Numbered from the stretch's first letter, positions 1 through 8,229 are shown. The stretch: DNA of 64,000 nt from Pseudomonas fluorescens (GCF_900215245.1 NZ_LT907842.1:124001-188000), one strand, 5' to 3'. Numbers and translations are program-made. Notes: generated by a model not told the origin, from the letters alone.

Positions 1-941
1 TCATATTTGCCCCAGATGCGCCGCAGATGGCGCGCCGAACCAAAGCCTGCGCGCTCGGCGACGGTTTCAATGTCCAGGGTCGACTCAACCAGCAACTCAC
101 GGGCCACGGTTAACCGCAGCGTGTGCAGGTAGTCCAGCGGACTGCTGCCGACATGCTCGTGGAACAACCGCGCCAGGTGCCGGCTGCTGGTGCAGGCCAG
201 GCTGGCCATGCGCGTGACGGTCCACACCTCACAGGGCGCCGCGGCGATTGCGTCCTGCACCCGATGCACGGCCGGGTGCAGGTGGTTGCGCCCGGCGATC
301 CACGGCGAAAGCTGCGGGTCGGCGCCGCTGCGCCGCATGTACACCACCATATCCCGCGCGACGGCACAGGCCAGCCGGGGCCCGGCCAGTTGCGCGACGA
401 GGTGCAGCATCAGGTCGATGCCCGCCGTCACACCGGCGCTGCAACTGACCGGACCGTCGGTGACGTAAAGGCGGTTTTCCAACACCCGCGCCTTGGGGGC
501 CAGTCCTTGTAACGTCGAGCACAACGCATGGTGCGTGGTGCACTGGCGCCCGTCGAGCAGGCCTGCACGGGCGGCACTCAAGGCGCCTGCGCAAACGCAC
601 ATCAGCCGCTCGCCCGACACGGCGAAGACATTTTGCAGCCACTGGGTCAGCGTATCGCTGGCCGACTCGAACGCCTGCCGGCGCTGCGCCGTGACCTTTG
701 ACGTCGAGCCCACCAACACCACCCACGTGCCCGGCGCCAGGGTTGGCGGGAGCGGCGCCAACCCCGTGAGCGGCAAGCCGATGGAGGTTTGCAGGGATTG
801 CACCGGGCTGACGTACTGCAAATCGAAGTCGATGGCCGCCGGGTCCTCGGCTTGAGCGGCCAGGCGCAGCACTTCGGCAGGGCCCGCCAGGTCCAGCATC
901 AGCACGTTGGGCAGCAGCACGAACAGCACCGGCACGGTCAT
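1..941 (-). CDS. GlxA-family AraC-type transcriptional regulator (3' end cut by window start)
   Basis: The reverse-strand frame opens with ATG at 941 (MTVPVLFVLLPNVLMLDL) and stays open to the window edge, so the last residues are missing. The first ~190 residues look like a DJ-1/PfpI-type class I amidotransferase-like domain, with the nucleophile-elbow sequence CVCAGALSAARAGLLDG. The last ~100 residues form a tandem AraC helix-turn-helix (MASLACTSSRHLARLFHEHVG, then ERAGFGSARHLRRIW). GlxA-like proteins are cytoplasmic regulators whose DJ-1 part is normally a sensor rather than an enzyme. The start lies 4 bases after the stop of the cysteine hydrolase at 946-1488, so the two are probably one operon and the regulator may control the hydrolase. 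The substrate is unknown. The family call is firm, the role inferred. Confidence 0.88.
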   Translation of the reverse strand, partial: MTVPVLFVLLPNVLMLDLAGPAEVLRLAAQAEDPAAIDFDLQYVSPVQSLQTSIGLPLTGLAPLPPTLAPGTWVVLVGSTSKVTAQRRQAFESASDTLTQWLQNVFAVSGERLMCVCAGALSAARAGLLDGRQCTTHHALCSTLQGLAPKARVLENRLYVTDGPVSCSAGVTAGIDLMLHLVAQLAGPRLACAVARDMVVYMRRSGADPQLSPWIAGRNHLHPAVHRVQDAIAAAPCEVWTVTRMASLACTSSRHLARLFHEHVGSSPLDYLHTLRLTVARELLVESTLDIETVAERAGFGSARHLRRIWGKY

Positions 942-945
942 GGGT

Positions 946-1488
946 TCACCCCTCCAACGCCTGGGCCACCGTCACGATGCGGGCAAAACGCTCGTCCAGC
1001 ACCAGTTCGGTACGCTCGCGAATCTCTGCCGAGGTGTAAACCCGACCGCTGCGGGCGTGGGTCATGGGGAAGGTCAAGGTCGCCTCGCTGACGAAATCTA
1101 CACTGAGGCCACTGTCCGAGGCCTGGCGCGTGGTGGTTTCACAGCACTGTTCGGTCCGAATGCCACTGATGATCACCGTGGTGACTCCCCTCTCCGTGAG
1201 CCGGGCCGCCAACGGCGTTCCGGCAAAGGCGCTGTGGTAGCGCTTGTGAATGATCACGTCGGGGTTGATCGACAACTCGCTCAACGCCCTGACATTGCCC
1301 GAGGCCAGCGAGAAATGCCCCTGGTCTTCGACATGGAAGACTTGTATCACCGGGATGCCTTGTTGAACACACCCGTCGATGAGCGCCTGCTGTTTTTCAA
1401 GGTAACCCGGCAGGTCATTTTCGGACCAGTAGGTTGAATGACGAAACGAATGTTGCGCATCGATTACGATAAGGGCTTTGCGGCTCAT
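946..1488 (-). CDS. Isochorismatase-family cysteine hydrolase
   Basis: A 180-residue protein with the whole isochorismatase-like fold. The catalytic triad is visible: Asp10 in IVIDAQ, Lys82 in HKRYHSAF, and Cys115/Cys116 in RTEQCCETTTR. The Cys distinguishes nicotinamidase- or amidase-like members from true isochorismatases. The ATG at 1488 is preceded by AGAGGA at good spacing. The next gene downstream is a GlxA-type regulator, an arrangement common for small catabolic hydrolases. An 8-bp inverted repeat lies just upstream at 1502-1530. The likely reaction is hydrolysis of a C-N bond in a small amide, but the substrate cannot be read from the sequence. Confidence 0.88.
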   Translation of the reverse strand: MSRKALIVIDAQHSFRHSTYWSENDLPGYLEKQQALIDGCVQQGIPVIQVFHVEDQGHFSLASGNVRALSELSINPDVIIHKRYHSAFAGTPLAARLTERGVTTVIISGIRTEQCCETTTRQASDSGLSVDFVSEATLTFPMTHARSGRVYTSAEIRERTELVLDERFARIVTVAQALEG

Positions 1489-1501
1489 GACGTGTCCTCT
1501 G

Positions 1502-1530
1502 GGCTTGCACTACGGTAAGTGATGCAAGCC
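1502..1530. promoter_or_regulatory. Perfect inverted repeat upstream of the cysteine hydrolase
   Basis: GGCTTGCA (1502-1509) and TGCAAGCC (1523-1530) are perfect reverse complements separated by 13 bases. They end 14 bases before the ATG-proximal end of the hydrolase gene at 1488. The position fits an operator for the hydrolase/GlxA operon. The binding protein is unknown. Confidence 0.45.
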
Positions 1531-1623
1531 ATGGTAGGCACACACGCGACTGTGCAACAGACGCGCGGCGGACCACTTCAGGACCGATTCGGACATAAGT
1601 GACGGCCGGCAACGGGTGTGCAA

Positions 1624-2064
1624 TTACTTGGCGAACAGCTGACTCATGTCCTTGAACGCCTTGAACTCCAGCGCGTTACCGCAGGGGTCGAACAGGAACA
1701 TGGTGGCCTGCTCGCCCACCTGGCCCTGGAAACGAATGTAGGGCTCGATCACAAAGCGGGTTTCGCGCGCCCTGAGCCGATCCGCCAAGGCTTCCCACTG
1801 GTCCCAGTGCAGGATGATGCCGAAATGCGGGACCGGTACGTCGTGGCCGTCAACCGAGTTGGCGTGCACCGATGCCTGGGATTCAGTCTTGGGGTGTTCG
1901 TGGATCACCAACTGGTGGCCGTAGAAGTCGAAATCGACCCATTGGGCGCTGGAACGGCCTTCGCAGAGCCCGAACACGTCGCCGTAGAAGTGGCGCGCGG
2001 CGGCGAGGTCGTAGACGGGAATCGCTAAATGAAAGGGCGAAAGGCTCACGGTGGCTACCTGCAA
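1624..2064 (-). CDS. VOC-family (glyoxalase/bleomycin-resistance fold) protein
   Basis: A 146-residue single-domain protein with two beta-alpha-beta-beta-beta modules. The first opens with [22 protein letters not shown], whose His is a usual metal ligand. The second contains [12 protein letters not shown] and ends in [15 protein letters not shown], with the Glu that closes the metal site. These residues suggest a functional metal centre, as in lyases or dioxygenases of the vicinal oxygen chelate family. It stands alone, between a LysR gene upstream and the cysteine hydrolase downstream, all on the reverse strand. The substrate is unknown. Confidence 0.85.
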   Translation of the reverse strand: MQVATVSLSPFHLAIPVYDLAAARHFYGDVFGLCEGRSSAQWVDFDFYGHQLVIHEHPKTESQASVHANSVDGHDVPVPHFGIILHWDQWEALADRLRARETRFVIEPYIRFQGQVGEQATMFLFDPCGNALEFKAFKDMSQLFAK

Positions 2065-2159
2065 GGGCTGTTGGTTAGCGCACGATTCTTCACTAGAACG
2101 ACGGGGCGATAAAGCGGATATCTTGCGCCCTGAGCCTCAATTTTTTCGATGCTCGCGCC

Positions 2160-3035
2160 CTACTTCGCAGCGTCCAGCACGTCCATGACGCACGCCCTGA
2201 ATAACTCGAAGAGCGGCAATTGGCGTTGGGCGTACTTGCTCAGCAGCACGATTTCACGAAAGAACGTGAGGTTCTCCAAGCGCAAAACCCGCACGTCGCT
2301 GCCGTGTTCCAGCCACATGCCGGCCATGGGCACCAGGGAAACGCCGAGGCCGCTGCGGACCATCTTAACGATGGCGTCCAGCTCGTCGAGTTCGAGGGCG
2401 GGTTGAGTGTGGATGTGTTGCTCCTTGAGAAACTGCGTGACCTGGCGCCCGCCGAACGAACCGCGGTCATAGCGCACAAAGGGCTGCTCGCGGAGAAGTT
2501 GCAACGGGTCATCGCCCTGCACGTCCCTGGCGGCGATCAATACGAAGGGCTCGCGGGCGATGACCTCGACACTCAGGTCTTTGGGCAGGTTGAACGGCGG
2601 GCGGATCATGATCGCCAGGTCCAGCTCACCGGCATCGACCTGGCTGAGCAAGTTCAGCGAAACGCCGGGCACCAGGTTCACTTCAATGAACGGTGCACGC
2701 TGCTTGAGGGCCACCAGCGCCTGAGGCAGGAGGCCGGTTTGCACACTGCCGATGGCACCGATACGCAACGCGCCCTGAAAGTTGTTCGCGCTGTCCGGGG
2801 TGCCCATACGCGAGAAGATATCGAGGATCTCTTCCGCCAGCGGCACCGCCCGCTGCCCTGCGCAGTTGAGCGTGGCAGAGCGGCCGGTGCGATCGAACAG
2901 CTTGACCCCGAGCGCGTCCTCAAGGTGCTTGATCTGCGCGCTCACGGCCGATTGCGTCAGCCCCACGTGCTGGCCGGCAGCGGCAAACGTGCCGCGCCGC
3001 GCGGCACTCACAAAGGTCCTTAGTTCTCGAATCAT
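2160..3035 (-). CDS. LysR-family transcriptional regulator
   Basis: A 291-residue protein of usual LysR length. The N-terminal winged helix-turn-helix covers residues ~1-60 (LRTFVSAARRGTFAAAGQHVG, then QSAVSAQIKHLE). A LysR substrate-binding domain follows from ~85 (GALRIGAIGSVQTGLLPQAL) to near the end. It lies 27 bases downstream of the YeeE/YedE transporter gene on the same strand, so it may be co-transcribed with it. That is unlike the classical divergent LysR layout. The target genes and inducer are unknown; sulfur metabolism would fit the neighbour but is only inference. Confidence 0.9.
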   Translation of the reverse strand: MIRELRTFVSAARRGTFAAAGQHVGLTQSAVSAQIKHLEDALGVKLFDRTGRSATLNCAGQRAVPLAEEILDIFSRMGTPDSANNFQGALRIGAIGSVQTGLLPQALVALKQRAPFIEVNLVPGVSLNLLSQVDAGELDLAIMIRPPFNLPKDLSVEVIAREPFVLIAARDVQGDDPLQLLREQPFVRYDRGSFGGRQVTQFLKEQHIHTQPALELDELDAIVKMVRSGLGVSLVPMAGMWLEHGSDVRVLRLENLTFFREIVLLSKYAQRQLPLFELFRACVMDVLDAAK

Positions 3036-3062
3036 GCGGGTACCTTATCGATTGTTGTGCGC

Positions 3063-4274
3063 TCAGCAACCGCTCAACGCTACCTGCGGCCGTTCGCCGG
3101 CGAAGAACCATGGCCGCAACCGCACGCCCACGCTGTTACCGATAAACGCCGCCACCAACCATACCCAGCCATGCAGGCTGCCCGAGGCGATGCCACTGAA
3201 GTACGCGCCGATATTACAACCGTAGGCCAGCCGCGACCCATAACCCAACATCAAGCCACCGATAACCGCCGCCACCAGCGAGCGCGCCGGGATGTTCAGG
3301 CTGGGGGCGAAACGCCCGGCCAGGCCTGCGGCCAACAGCGCGCCGAGGATGATACCCACGTCCATCACACTGGTGATGTCTGCCCACACCGGCGCCGCCA
3401 GGGCCTTGGCATTGCCGGGCAGTTGCCAGAACGCCCAACTGGCCACATCGATACCCAACCCGCTTGCCACCTTGGCGCCCCACAGCGCGAACGCCGACGT
3501 AATGCCCCACGGCCGCCCGGCCAATGCCAGGGTCGCGTAGTTGAGCAGTGCCAGGCCAATCGCGCCCCACACCAATGGCCATGGCCCGCGCAGGAAGCGG
3601 CGCAAGCCGAGGTGTTCGCTGGTTACGCCCGCCTCAAGCTGGCCATGACGGCGCTTTTCCAGGCGTACGGTGAGGGCGGCGATAAGGCCGAACGCAGCCA
3701 GGCTGACGAGCAATGCCGGTAACACGCCAAAGCTTTTGACAATGGAGACCGCCGGGAACGCGGGCAACGCAAACCACCAATCAACATGGTGCGTAGCGAT
3801 CAACGAACCGCAAATAAAGAACAACAGTGTCACCAGCATGCGCGCATTCCCGCCGCCCACGGTGAACAGCGTGCCCGATGCGCAACCGCCGCCCAACTGC
3901 ATGCCGATGCCGAAAATAAATGCCCCAAACACCACCGACACGCCAGCCGGCGCCACCAGCCCGACCACCGGCTGACCGAACAAGGTGCCGGCCCCCAGCG
4001 CCGGGAAAAACAACAGCACCGCCACGGCCAGCATCACCATTTGCGCACGCAAACCGGCGCCGCGCCGATCATTGATAAATACACGCCAGGCCGACGTGAA
4101 GCCGAAGGCGGCGTGGTACAAGGTCAAGCCCAGCGCGGCACCGACCACCAGCAACAGCACTTGGCGCGAGCCGACGCTGTTTTGCAGGAATACGGCGCCG
4201 ACGACCAGGACGATAAAGGCCACCAGCGGCGCGAAGGGCTTGCGCGCGGGCGTCAGGGGAAGCGAGGTGCTCAT
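3063..4274 (-). CDS. YeeE/YedE-family (TsuA-like) sulfur-compound transporter
   Basis: An integral membrane protein of 403 residues from the ATG at 4274 (MSTSLPLTPARK). A longer frame exists but has no membrane-protein character. It has about ten hydrophobic helices and two Sulf_transp repeats. Each repeat carries the conserved Cys signature: GGGCASGTLFTVGGGN in the first half and YGCNIGAYFSGIASGSLHGW in the second. In characterised relatives these cysteines pass thiosulfate through the membrane. No TusA/YeeD partner is next to it. Uptake of thiosulfate or a related sulfur anion is the family inference. Confidence 0.87.
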   Translation of the reverse strand: MSTSLPLTPARKPFAPLVAFIVLVVGAVFLQNSVGSRQVLLLVVGAALGLTLYHAAFGFTSAWRVFINDRRGAGLRAQMVMLAVAVLLFFPALGAGTLFGQPVVGLVAPAGVSVVFGAFIFGIGMQLGGGCASGTLFTVGGGNARMLVTLLFFICGSLIATHHVDWWFALPAFPAVSIVKSFGVLPALLVSLAAFGLIAALTVRLEKRRHGQLEAGVTSEHLGLRRFLRGPWPLVWGAIGLALLNYATLALAGRPWGITSAFALWGAKVASGLGIDVASWAFWQLPGNAKALAAPVWADITSVMDVGIILGALLAAGLAGRFAPSLNIPARSLVAAVIGGLMLGYGSRLAYGCNIGAYFSGIASGSLHGWVWLVAAFIGNSVGVRLRPWFFAGERPQVALSGC

Positions 4275-4349
4275 GGCGAATCTCAGTCTGTTTGAATCGG
4301 GTGGGTGGGATGACGGCAAGTATAAACCCAGACTGGTAACATTCAGCTC

Positions 4350-4472
4350 ATGCCGCCTACGCTTGCACCGTTGCATCAACACCTGTCGCCCCAGGCACAC
4401 GACGAACTCGCCGCTGCGGTGAAATCGCTGGCGCGCCTTGCTGATTGTTGTACGACCCGATTGAGGAAGTAG
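4350..4472 (+). pseudogene. Remnant of a MarR-type regulator N-terminus (tentative)
   Basis: A 40-codon frame, ATG to TAG, encodes MPPTLAPLHQHLSPQAHDEL followed by AAAVKSLARLAD and a short tail. The AHDELAAAVKSLARL stretch reads like the first helix of a MarR-family regulator, but the rest of that domain is missing. It sits immediately before the hydrolase remnant and the MFS gene, where a MarR regulator of the exporter would be expected. It may instead be a random short frame. The call rests on pattern recognition only. Confidence 0.3.
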
Positions 4473-4473
4473 C

Positions 4474-4614
4474 ATGGCTGTCACCTCGCTGGACGCAACC
4501 ACCGCCCTGATCATCGAAGCGCACGCCTGCCACCGTCAGCGCGTATTCCCCACGCGCGGTAAATCGGGCACGGCACCGACCTTGCTCGGGCCGCTCGGCA
4601 ACGGGGGTAACTGA
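4474..4614 (+). pseudogene. Internally deleted isochorismatase-family gene remnant (tentative)
   Basis: A 46-codon frame that starts like a normal cysteine hydrolase (MAVTSLDATTALII; relatives continue VIDLQKGI). It then jumps to a stretch resembling the C-terminus of the same family: QRVFPTRGKSGTAPTLL, against a usual RIFPRLGETGTTQEILDLL. About 140 internal residues, including the Lys and Cys of the triad, would be missing. The stop lies 7 bases before the MFS start. The simplest reading is that an ancestral regulator-hydrolase-exporter operon lost its first two genes by deletion. Confidence 0.4.
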
Positions 4615-4621
4615 AGCCGTC

Positions 4622-5839
4622 ATGAGTGTCCTCGGCACTTTCCGCTCCCTGCGCAGCCCCAACTACCGCATCTGGGCCGCCGGCGCCCTGGTGTCCAACG
4701 TCGGCACCTGGATGCAGCGCACCGCCCAGGACTGGCTGGTGCTCACCCAGCTCACGCCGCACAACGCCGCGGCCGTGGGCATCGTCATGGCGTTGCAGTT
4801 CGGGCCGCAGCTGTTGTTGCTGCCCTGGACCGGTTTTGCCGCCGACCACTACGACCAGCGCAAACTGCTGATCGCCACCCAGGCGGTCATGGGCGTACTC
4901 GCGCTGACACTGGGGGTGTTTACCATCACCGGGTTCGTGCAGCTCTGGCACGTCTATGTGTTTGCGTTTCTATCAGGGTGTGCCTCGGCCTTCGATGCAC
5001 CGGTGCGGCAGATTTTTGTGGCGGAGCTGGTGGGCGAGAAGGACTTGTCGAATGCCATCGCACTCAACTCAACGTCGTTCAATATGGCGCGCATGATCGG
5101 CCCGGCGGTGGCGGGCGTGACCATCGCTTCGGTCGGCACCGGCTGGGCGTTCCTGCTCAATGGTTCGAGTTTTTTTGCGGTGCTGGCGTCCCTGTTTTTC
5201 CTGCGCGTCTCGCGTCTGCACACCAAGGTGCGCGCCCCACGCACCAAAGGCAGCCTGACCGAGGGCATGCGTTATGTGTGGGCGCGGCCGGACCTGAAGG
5301 CAATCTTGCTGATGCTGTTTCTGATCGGCACCTTCGGCATGAACTTCCCGATTTTTATCTCGACCATGGCCGTCAGCGTGTTCCAGGCCGATGCGCGTGG
5401 CTACGGCCTGCTGACCTCGACCCTGGCCATCGGCACCATCGCCGGGGCATTGATTGCCGCGGGCAGTGAACGACCGCAGTTCAAGTCACTGTTGATTGGT
5501 GCCGCGGTGTTCGGGTTTGGCTGTTTCCTGGCGGCCCTGGCGCCCAATTACTGGATGTTCGCGATTGCGCTGGTGATCATCGGCGTGGGCGCGATGACGT
5601 TCAGCAACACCACCAACAGCTTGATGCAACTCACCACGGAGCCGGCCATGCGCGGCCGGGTGATCGCCCTGCGCGTCGCCGTCGCACTGGGTGGCACGCC
5701 GCTGGGTGCGCCCATCGTCGGTTGGGTGGCCGACCACCTGGGCCCGCGCTGGGCGCTGGTGGTCGGCGCGGTGTCCGGCATTCTGGCGGTTGGCGTGGCG
5801 CTTTACACCCTCAGGCGCCAGTTGGATAAGCCCAGGTAG
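4622..5839 (+). CDS. MFS exporter (EntS/DHA3-like)
   Basis: A 405-residue protein with twelve predicted membrane helices. It opens with LRSPNYRIWAAGALVSNVGTWMQRTAQDWLVL, typical of the EntS/DHA3 exporter group, and has the cytoplasmic loop DHYDQRKLL between helices 2 and 3. These inner-membrane proton antiporters usually export siderophores, drugs or small metabolites. The substrate is not evident. Two short decayed frames precede it at 4350-4614, suggesting it once had a regulator and hydrolase partner. The gene itself looks intact. Confidence 0.88.
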   Translation: MSVLGTFRSLRSPNYRIWAAGALVSNVGTWMQRTAQDWLVLTQLTPHNAAAVGIVMALQFGPQLLLLPWTGFAADHYDQRKLLIATQAVMGVLALTLGVFTITGFVQLWHVYVFAFLSGCASAFDAPVRQIFVAELVGEKDLSNAIALNSTSFNMARMIGPAVAGVTIASVGTGWAFLLNGSSFFAVLASLFFLRVSRLHTKVRAPRTKGSLTEGMRYVWARPDLKAILLMLFLIGTFGMNFPIFISTMAVSVFQADARGYGLLTSTLAIGTIAGALIAAGSERPQFKSLLIGAAVFGFGCFLAALAPNYWMFAIALVIIGVGAMTFSNTTNSLMQLTTEPAMRGRVIALRVAVALGGTPLGAPIVGWVADHLGPRWALVVGAVSGILAVGVALYTLRRQLDKPR

Positions 5840-5869
5840 CCGCCTTGAGCATGTCGCCGCACGCGCAAC

Positions 5870-5896
5870 ATTGCATAGGGGGGCGGGGTATGCAAT
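5870..5896. promoter_or_regulatory. DmeR/RcnR-type operator: inverted repeat around a G-tract
   Basis: ATTGCATA (5870-5877) and TATGCAAT (5889-5896) are perfect reverse complements flanking the 11-base G-rich spacer GGGGGGCGGGG. CsoR/RcnR-family repressors bind this layout: AT-rich inverted repeats around a G/C tract. It lies 33 bases before the GTG start of dmeR. A weaker G-rich element (5910-5928) overlaps the ribosome binding site. Autorepression of dmeRF, relieved by Ni or Co, is the expected logic. Confidence 0.75.
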
Positions 5897-5929
5897 GATC
5901 CGCACCCTCATAGGTAGGAGGGGTATATC

Positions 5930-6205
5930 GTGGGCCACATCGCCGCAAACAAAGACAGCCTGATCAAGCGCGTCAAACGCATCGCCGGGCAGCTCCAGGC
6001 GGTTGAGCGAGCGCTGGAGTCAGACCTCGACTGCGCCAAGACGCTGCACCTGGTGGCCGCCACACGCGGCGCCATCAACGGCTTGATGGAAGAAATTATC
6101 GAAGACCATGCCAGGGCGCATGTGGCCGATCCCTCACTCAGCGAGGAGGCCCGCGCACGCGGCGTTGAAGAACTGCTGGAAGCCATTCGGCGGTACTCCA
6201 AATGA
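5930..6205 (+). CDS. dmeR: Metal-sensing repressor of the FrmR/RcnR family, DmeR-like
   Basis: A 91-residue all-helical repressor starting at a GTG after GGTAGGAGGGG. The RcnR ligand set is present at its exact positions: His3, Cys35, His60 and His64. These bind Co(II)/Ni(II), as opposed to the Cu ligands of CsoR or the formaldehyde site of FrmR. The stop overlaps the ATG of the cation exporter by 4 bases, forming a dmeRF operon. It should bind the G-tract operator at 5870-5896 and release it on metal binding. The ligand residues are seen; metal preference is inferred from family knowledge. Confidence 0.85.
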   Translation: MGHIAANKDSLIKRVKRIAGQLQAVERALESDLDCAKTLHLVAATRGAINGLMEEIIEDHARAHVADPSLSEEARARGVEELLEAIRRYSK

Positions 6206-7116
6206 ACGCCCTCCCTAGTGCTCACACGCACGAACATGTCTTCCTCGGTTCGGCCCATGACGAAAACGCCAAACGCACCCTGTGGGTGGTGATGCTGACG
6301 GTGGTGATGATGGTCGCAGAAATTGCCGCCGGGGCCGTGACCGGTTCCATGGCGCTAATGGCGGACGGCTTTCACATGGCTACCCATGCGGCGGCGCTGG
6401 GCATTGCCGCTGCGGCCTACGCCTACGCCAGGCGCAATGCGAGTAACTCACGCTACAGCTTCGGCACCGGCAAAGTCGGCGACCTGGGTGGCTTCGCCTC
6501 GGCGCTTATCCTGGCGCTGGTGTCCTTGGGCATTGGTGTCGAGTCGGTGATGCGCTTGCTGCAGCCGGCTGAAGTGCAGTTTGGTACAGCCACGCTGATT
6601 GCGGTGGTGGGGCTGGCAGTAAATGTCGTCAGCGCGCTGTTGCTGGGCCACGGTCACAGCCACGGGCATGATCACGACCACGACCACGACCATCATGGCC
6701 ACGACAACAACATGCGCTCAGCCTACGTGCATGTGCTCGCCGATGCGCTGACCTCTGTGCTCGCCATCGCCGCGTTGCTGGCCGGCCGTTATCTGGGCTG
6801 GGTGTGGCTGGACCCGGCGATGGGTATCGTCGGCGCGGTGGTGATTGCGCGGTGGTCCTGGAGTTTGATGCGCACGACCGCTGGCGTATTGCTGGATCAA
6901 ACCGATGAACACGTCGCCGCAGAAATTCGTGAACTCGTCGAACAACCCGGTGATGCGACGATTACCGATCTGCACGTGTGGCGCGTCGGCCCCGACGCGC
7001 ACGCGGCCATCGTCAGCGTGGTGGGCCGCTCGACCACCGATGCCGAAAGCATTCGCGAGCGCCTCAAACCGGTGCATGAAGTGAGCCACCTCACCGTTGA
7101 ATTTCGTGCGGCCTAG
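6202..7116 (+). CDS. dmeF: Cation diffusion facilitator DmeF, Co/Ni efflux
   Basis: A 304-residue CDF protein with six membrane helices. Metal-site residues are in helix 2 (ALMADGFHMATH) and helix 5 (HVLADALTS). A long His/Asp-rich cytoplasmic loop lies between helices 4 and 5 at about residues 150-172, starting GHGHSHGHDHD. The C-terminal domain contains ITDLHVWRVGPDAHAAIVSVV, characteristic of DmeF. It exports divalent cations, chiefly Co and Ni in studied relatives, from cytoplasm to periplasm by proton exchange. Translational coupling to dmeR by an ATGA overlap supports the assignment. Confidence 0.88.
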   Translation: MNALPSAHTHEHVFLGSAHDENAKRTLWVVMLTVVMMVAEIAAGAVTGSMALMADGFHMATHAAALGIAAAAYAYARRNASNSRYSFGTGKVGDLGGFASALILALVSLGIGVESVMRLLQPAEVQFGTATLIAVVGLAVNVVSALLLGHGHSHGHDHDHDHDHHGHDNNMRSAYVHVLADALTSVLAIAALLAGRYLGWVWLDPAMGIVGAVVIARWSWSLMRTTAGVLLDQTDEHVAAEIRELVEQPGDATITDLHVWRVGPDAHAAIVSVVGRSTTDAESIRERLKPVHEVSHLTVEFRAA

Positions 7117-7148
7117 CCGCGCGCGCCCTAGCAAACCCAGGTGAACCC

Positions 7149-7328
7149 TTGGCTAAAGATATCGAGAACCCCTGCATCTCCACTTGCCAACTGAGTGGTG
7201 ATCTGTGCGTCAGCTGTGGACGGAGCAAGGACGACATCCGTAAGTGGAAGCGCATGAAGCGCCCGGAGAAAATGGCCGCCGTACAGCGCGCGACGTTACG
7301 GTTGAAGGCGCTGAAGAAGGCCAGGTAA
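7149..7328 (+). CDS. DUF1289 small cysteine-containing protein
   Basis: A 59-residue protein starting at TTG (7149) after AGGTGA. Residues 7-24 contain NPCISTCQLSGDLCVSCGR, the four-cysteine signature of DUF1289. A basic tail follows (RKWKRMKRPEK, LRLKALKKAR). The cysteines may bind a metal or iron-sulfur cluster. Function is unknown in the family. The unusual TTG start is supported by the Shine-Dalgarno sequence and by the absence of an earlier in-frame start giving the conserved N-terminus. It ends in a hairpin shared with the convergent nuclease gene. Confidence 0.8.
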   Translation: MAKDIENPCISTCQLSGDLCVSCGRSKDDIRKWKRMKRPEKMAAVQRATLRLKALKKAR

Positions 7329-7350
7329 GGCTGGCGGTTCTGCCAGCCTT
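7327..7350. terminator. Hairpin between convergent genes
   Basis: AAGGCTGGC and GCCAGCCTT pair perfectly (9 bp) around a 6-base loop, overlapping the stop of the DUF1289 gene. There is no U-tract, so termination strength is uncertain. Its place between convergent genes fits a terminator. Confidence 0.5.
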
Positions 7351-7362
7351 GGGGGTGTCACA

Positions 7363-8229
7363 TCAGGTGCGCCCCACCGACCCGGTGACCGGAAGATTGC
7401 CCAGCAACTTGAGCCCGGTGCTTTTCACAAAGGTGTCGTAGTCCATCGGCTTTTGGACACGGGTTTCCGCATTGGGCAGCACATAGGCCCAGGCGCGTTT
7501 CGACGAGGTGTCGTAGACCAGCTTGAACAGACGCGTCGGCACCCAGACCTTGTTGTCGCCGATGGTGCTGTAGCCCGCGTCAAACAGCGGGCCGGTAAAC
7601 ACAAACACATCGCCGCCGGCACGCACGGCAAACTTGCGCACGTCCGCCTCGACCTTGCTCCAGATCTTGCGGTTGTTGGTGGGGTCTTGCGGCACCATGT
7701 TCGACAGCGCGAAAGATTGGGCCATGGCATTCGCATTCGGCGCATCAGCGGCCGGCGACTGGTGACCACGGTCGACCGCCGGATGCTGGCCACGGTAGTC
7801 GCTCAACTCTGCGCGCGCGCCCTTGGGAATGCGCGGGTCCGCGTAGAACTGGTTGGTGCGCTCCTCGCCCTTGGCGTCCTTCAACTGGGCGGCATTCAAG
7901 CGTTCGACCACCACCAGCGGCGTCTTGCTGGTTTGTGAGTAGAGCACCGCGAAGTTATCCGAACACAACGCCAGGGGTTTCATCGTGGCGGGCACGCTGG
8001 CCGTGTTGATCGGCGTGGCGCCTGGGAACAGGTCGACGCAGGCGTCGAATGAAAGCTGTTTTTCTTTACTGGAATAAAGGTCGAGGGCCGCGTGCTGGCT
8101 GATCGAGCCGGAGCGAGCAGTGTGTTCCGGGGTGGGTAACTTGATCAGGTCCAGCAGGCCACGGGCTTGTACGCCAGTGGATAGCAAAACAAGGGCCGAC
8201 AGCCCAACTGCAATTTTGCGCAGGTGCAT
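7363..8229 (-). CDS. Secreted DNA/RNA non-specific endonuclease (NucA type)
   Basis: A 288-residue protein with an N-terminal signal peptide (basic start, then VGLSALVLLSTGVQA) and a DNA/RNA non-specific endonuclease domain. The catalytic motif DRGHQSPAAD has the general-base His, and FALSNMVPQDPTNNRKIW carries the metal-binding Asn. Family members are beta-beta-alpha-metal Mg-dependent nucleases of the periplasm or outside medium. A role in scavenging nucleotides or degrading extracellular DNA is likely. No immunity gene is adjacent, which argues against a polymorphic toxin. The gene is monocistronic and convergent with the DUF1289 gene. Confidence 0.88.
   Translation of the reverse strand: MHLRKIAVGLSALVLLSTGVQARGLLDLIKLPTPEHTARSGSISQHAALDLYSSKEKQLSFDACVDLFPGATPINTASVPATMKPLALCSDNFAVLYSQTSKTPLVVVERLNAAQLKDAKGEERTNQFYADPRIPKGARAELSDYRGQHPAVDRGHQSPAADAPNANAMAQSFALSNMVPQDPTNNRKIWSKVEADVRKFAVRAGGDVFVFTGPLFDAGYSTIGDNKVWVPTRLFKLVYDTSSKRAWAYVLPNAETRVQKPMDYDTFVKSTGLKLLGNLPVTGSVGRT

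Noticed and set aside
7363..8229. NucA-type nuclease as a polymorphic toxin with immunity gene
   Set aside because: It has a plain signal peptide and single domain, with no delivery domain and no small gene beside it.
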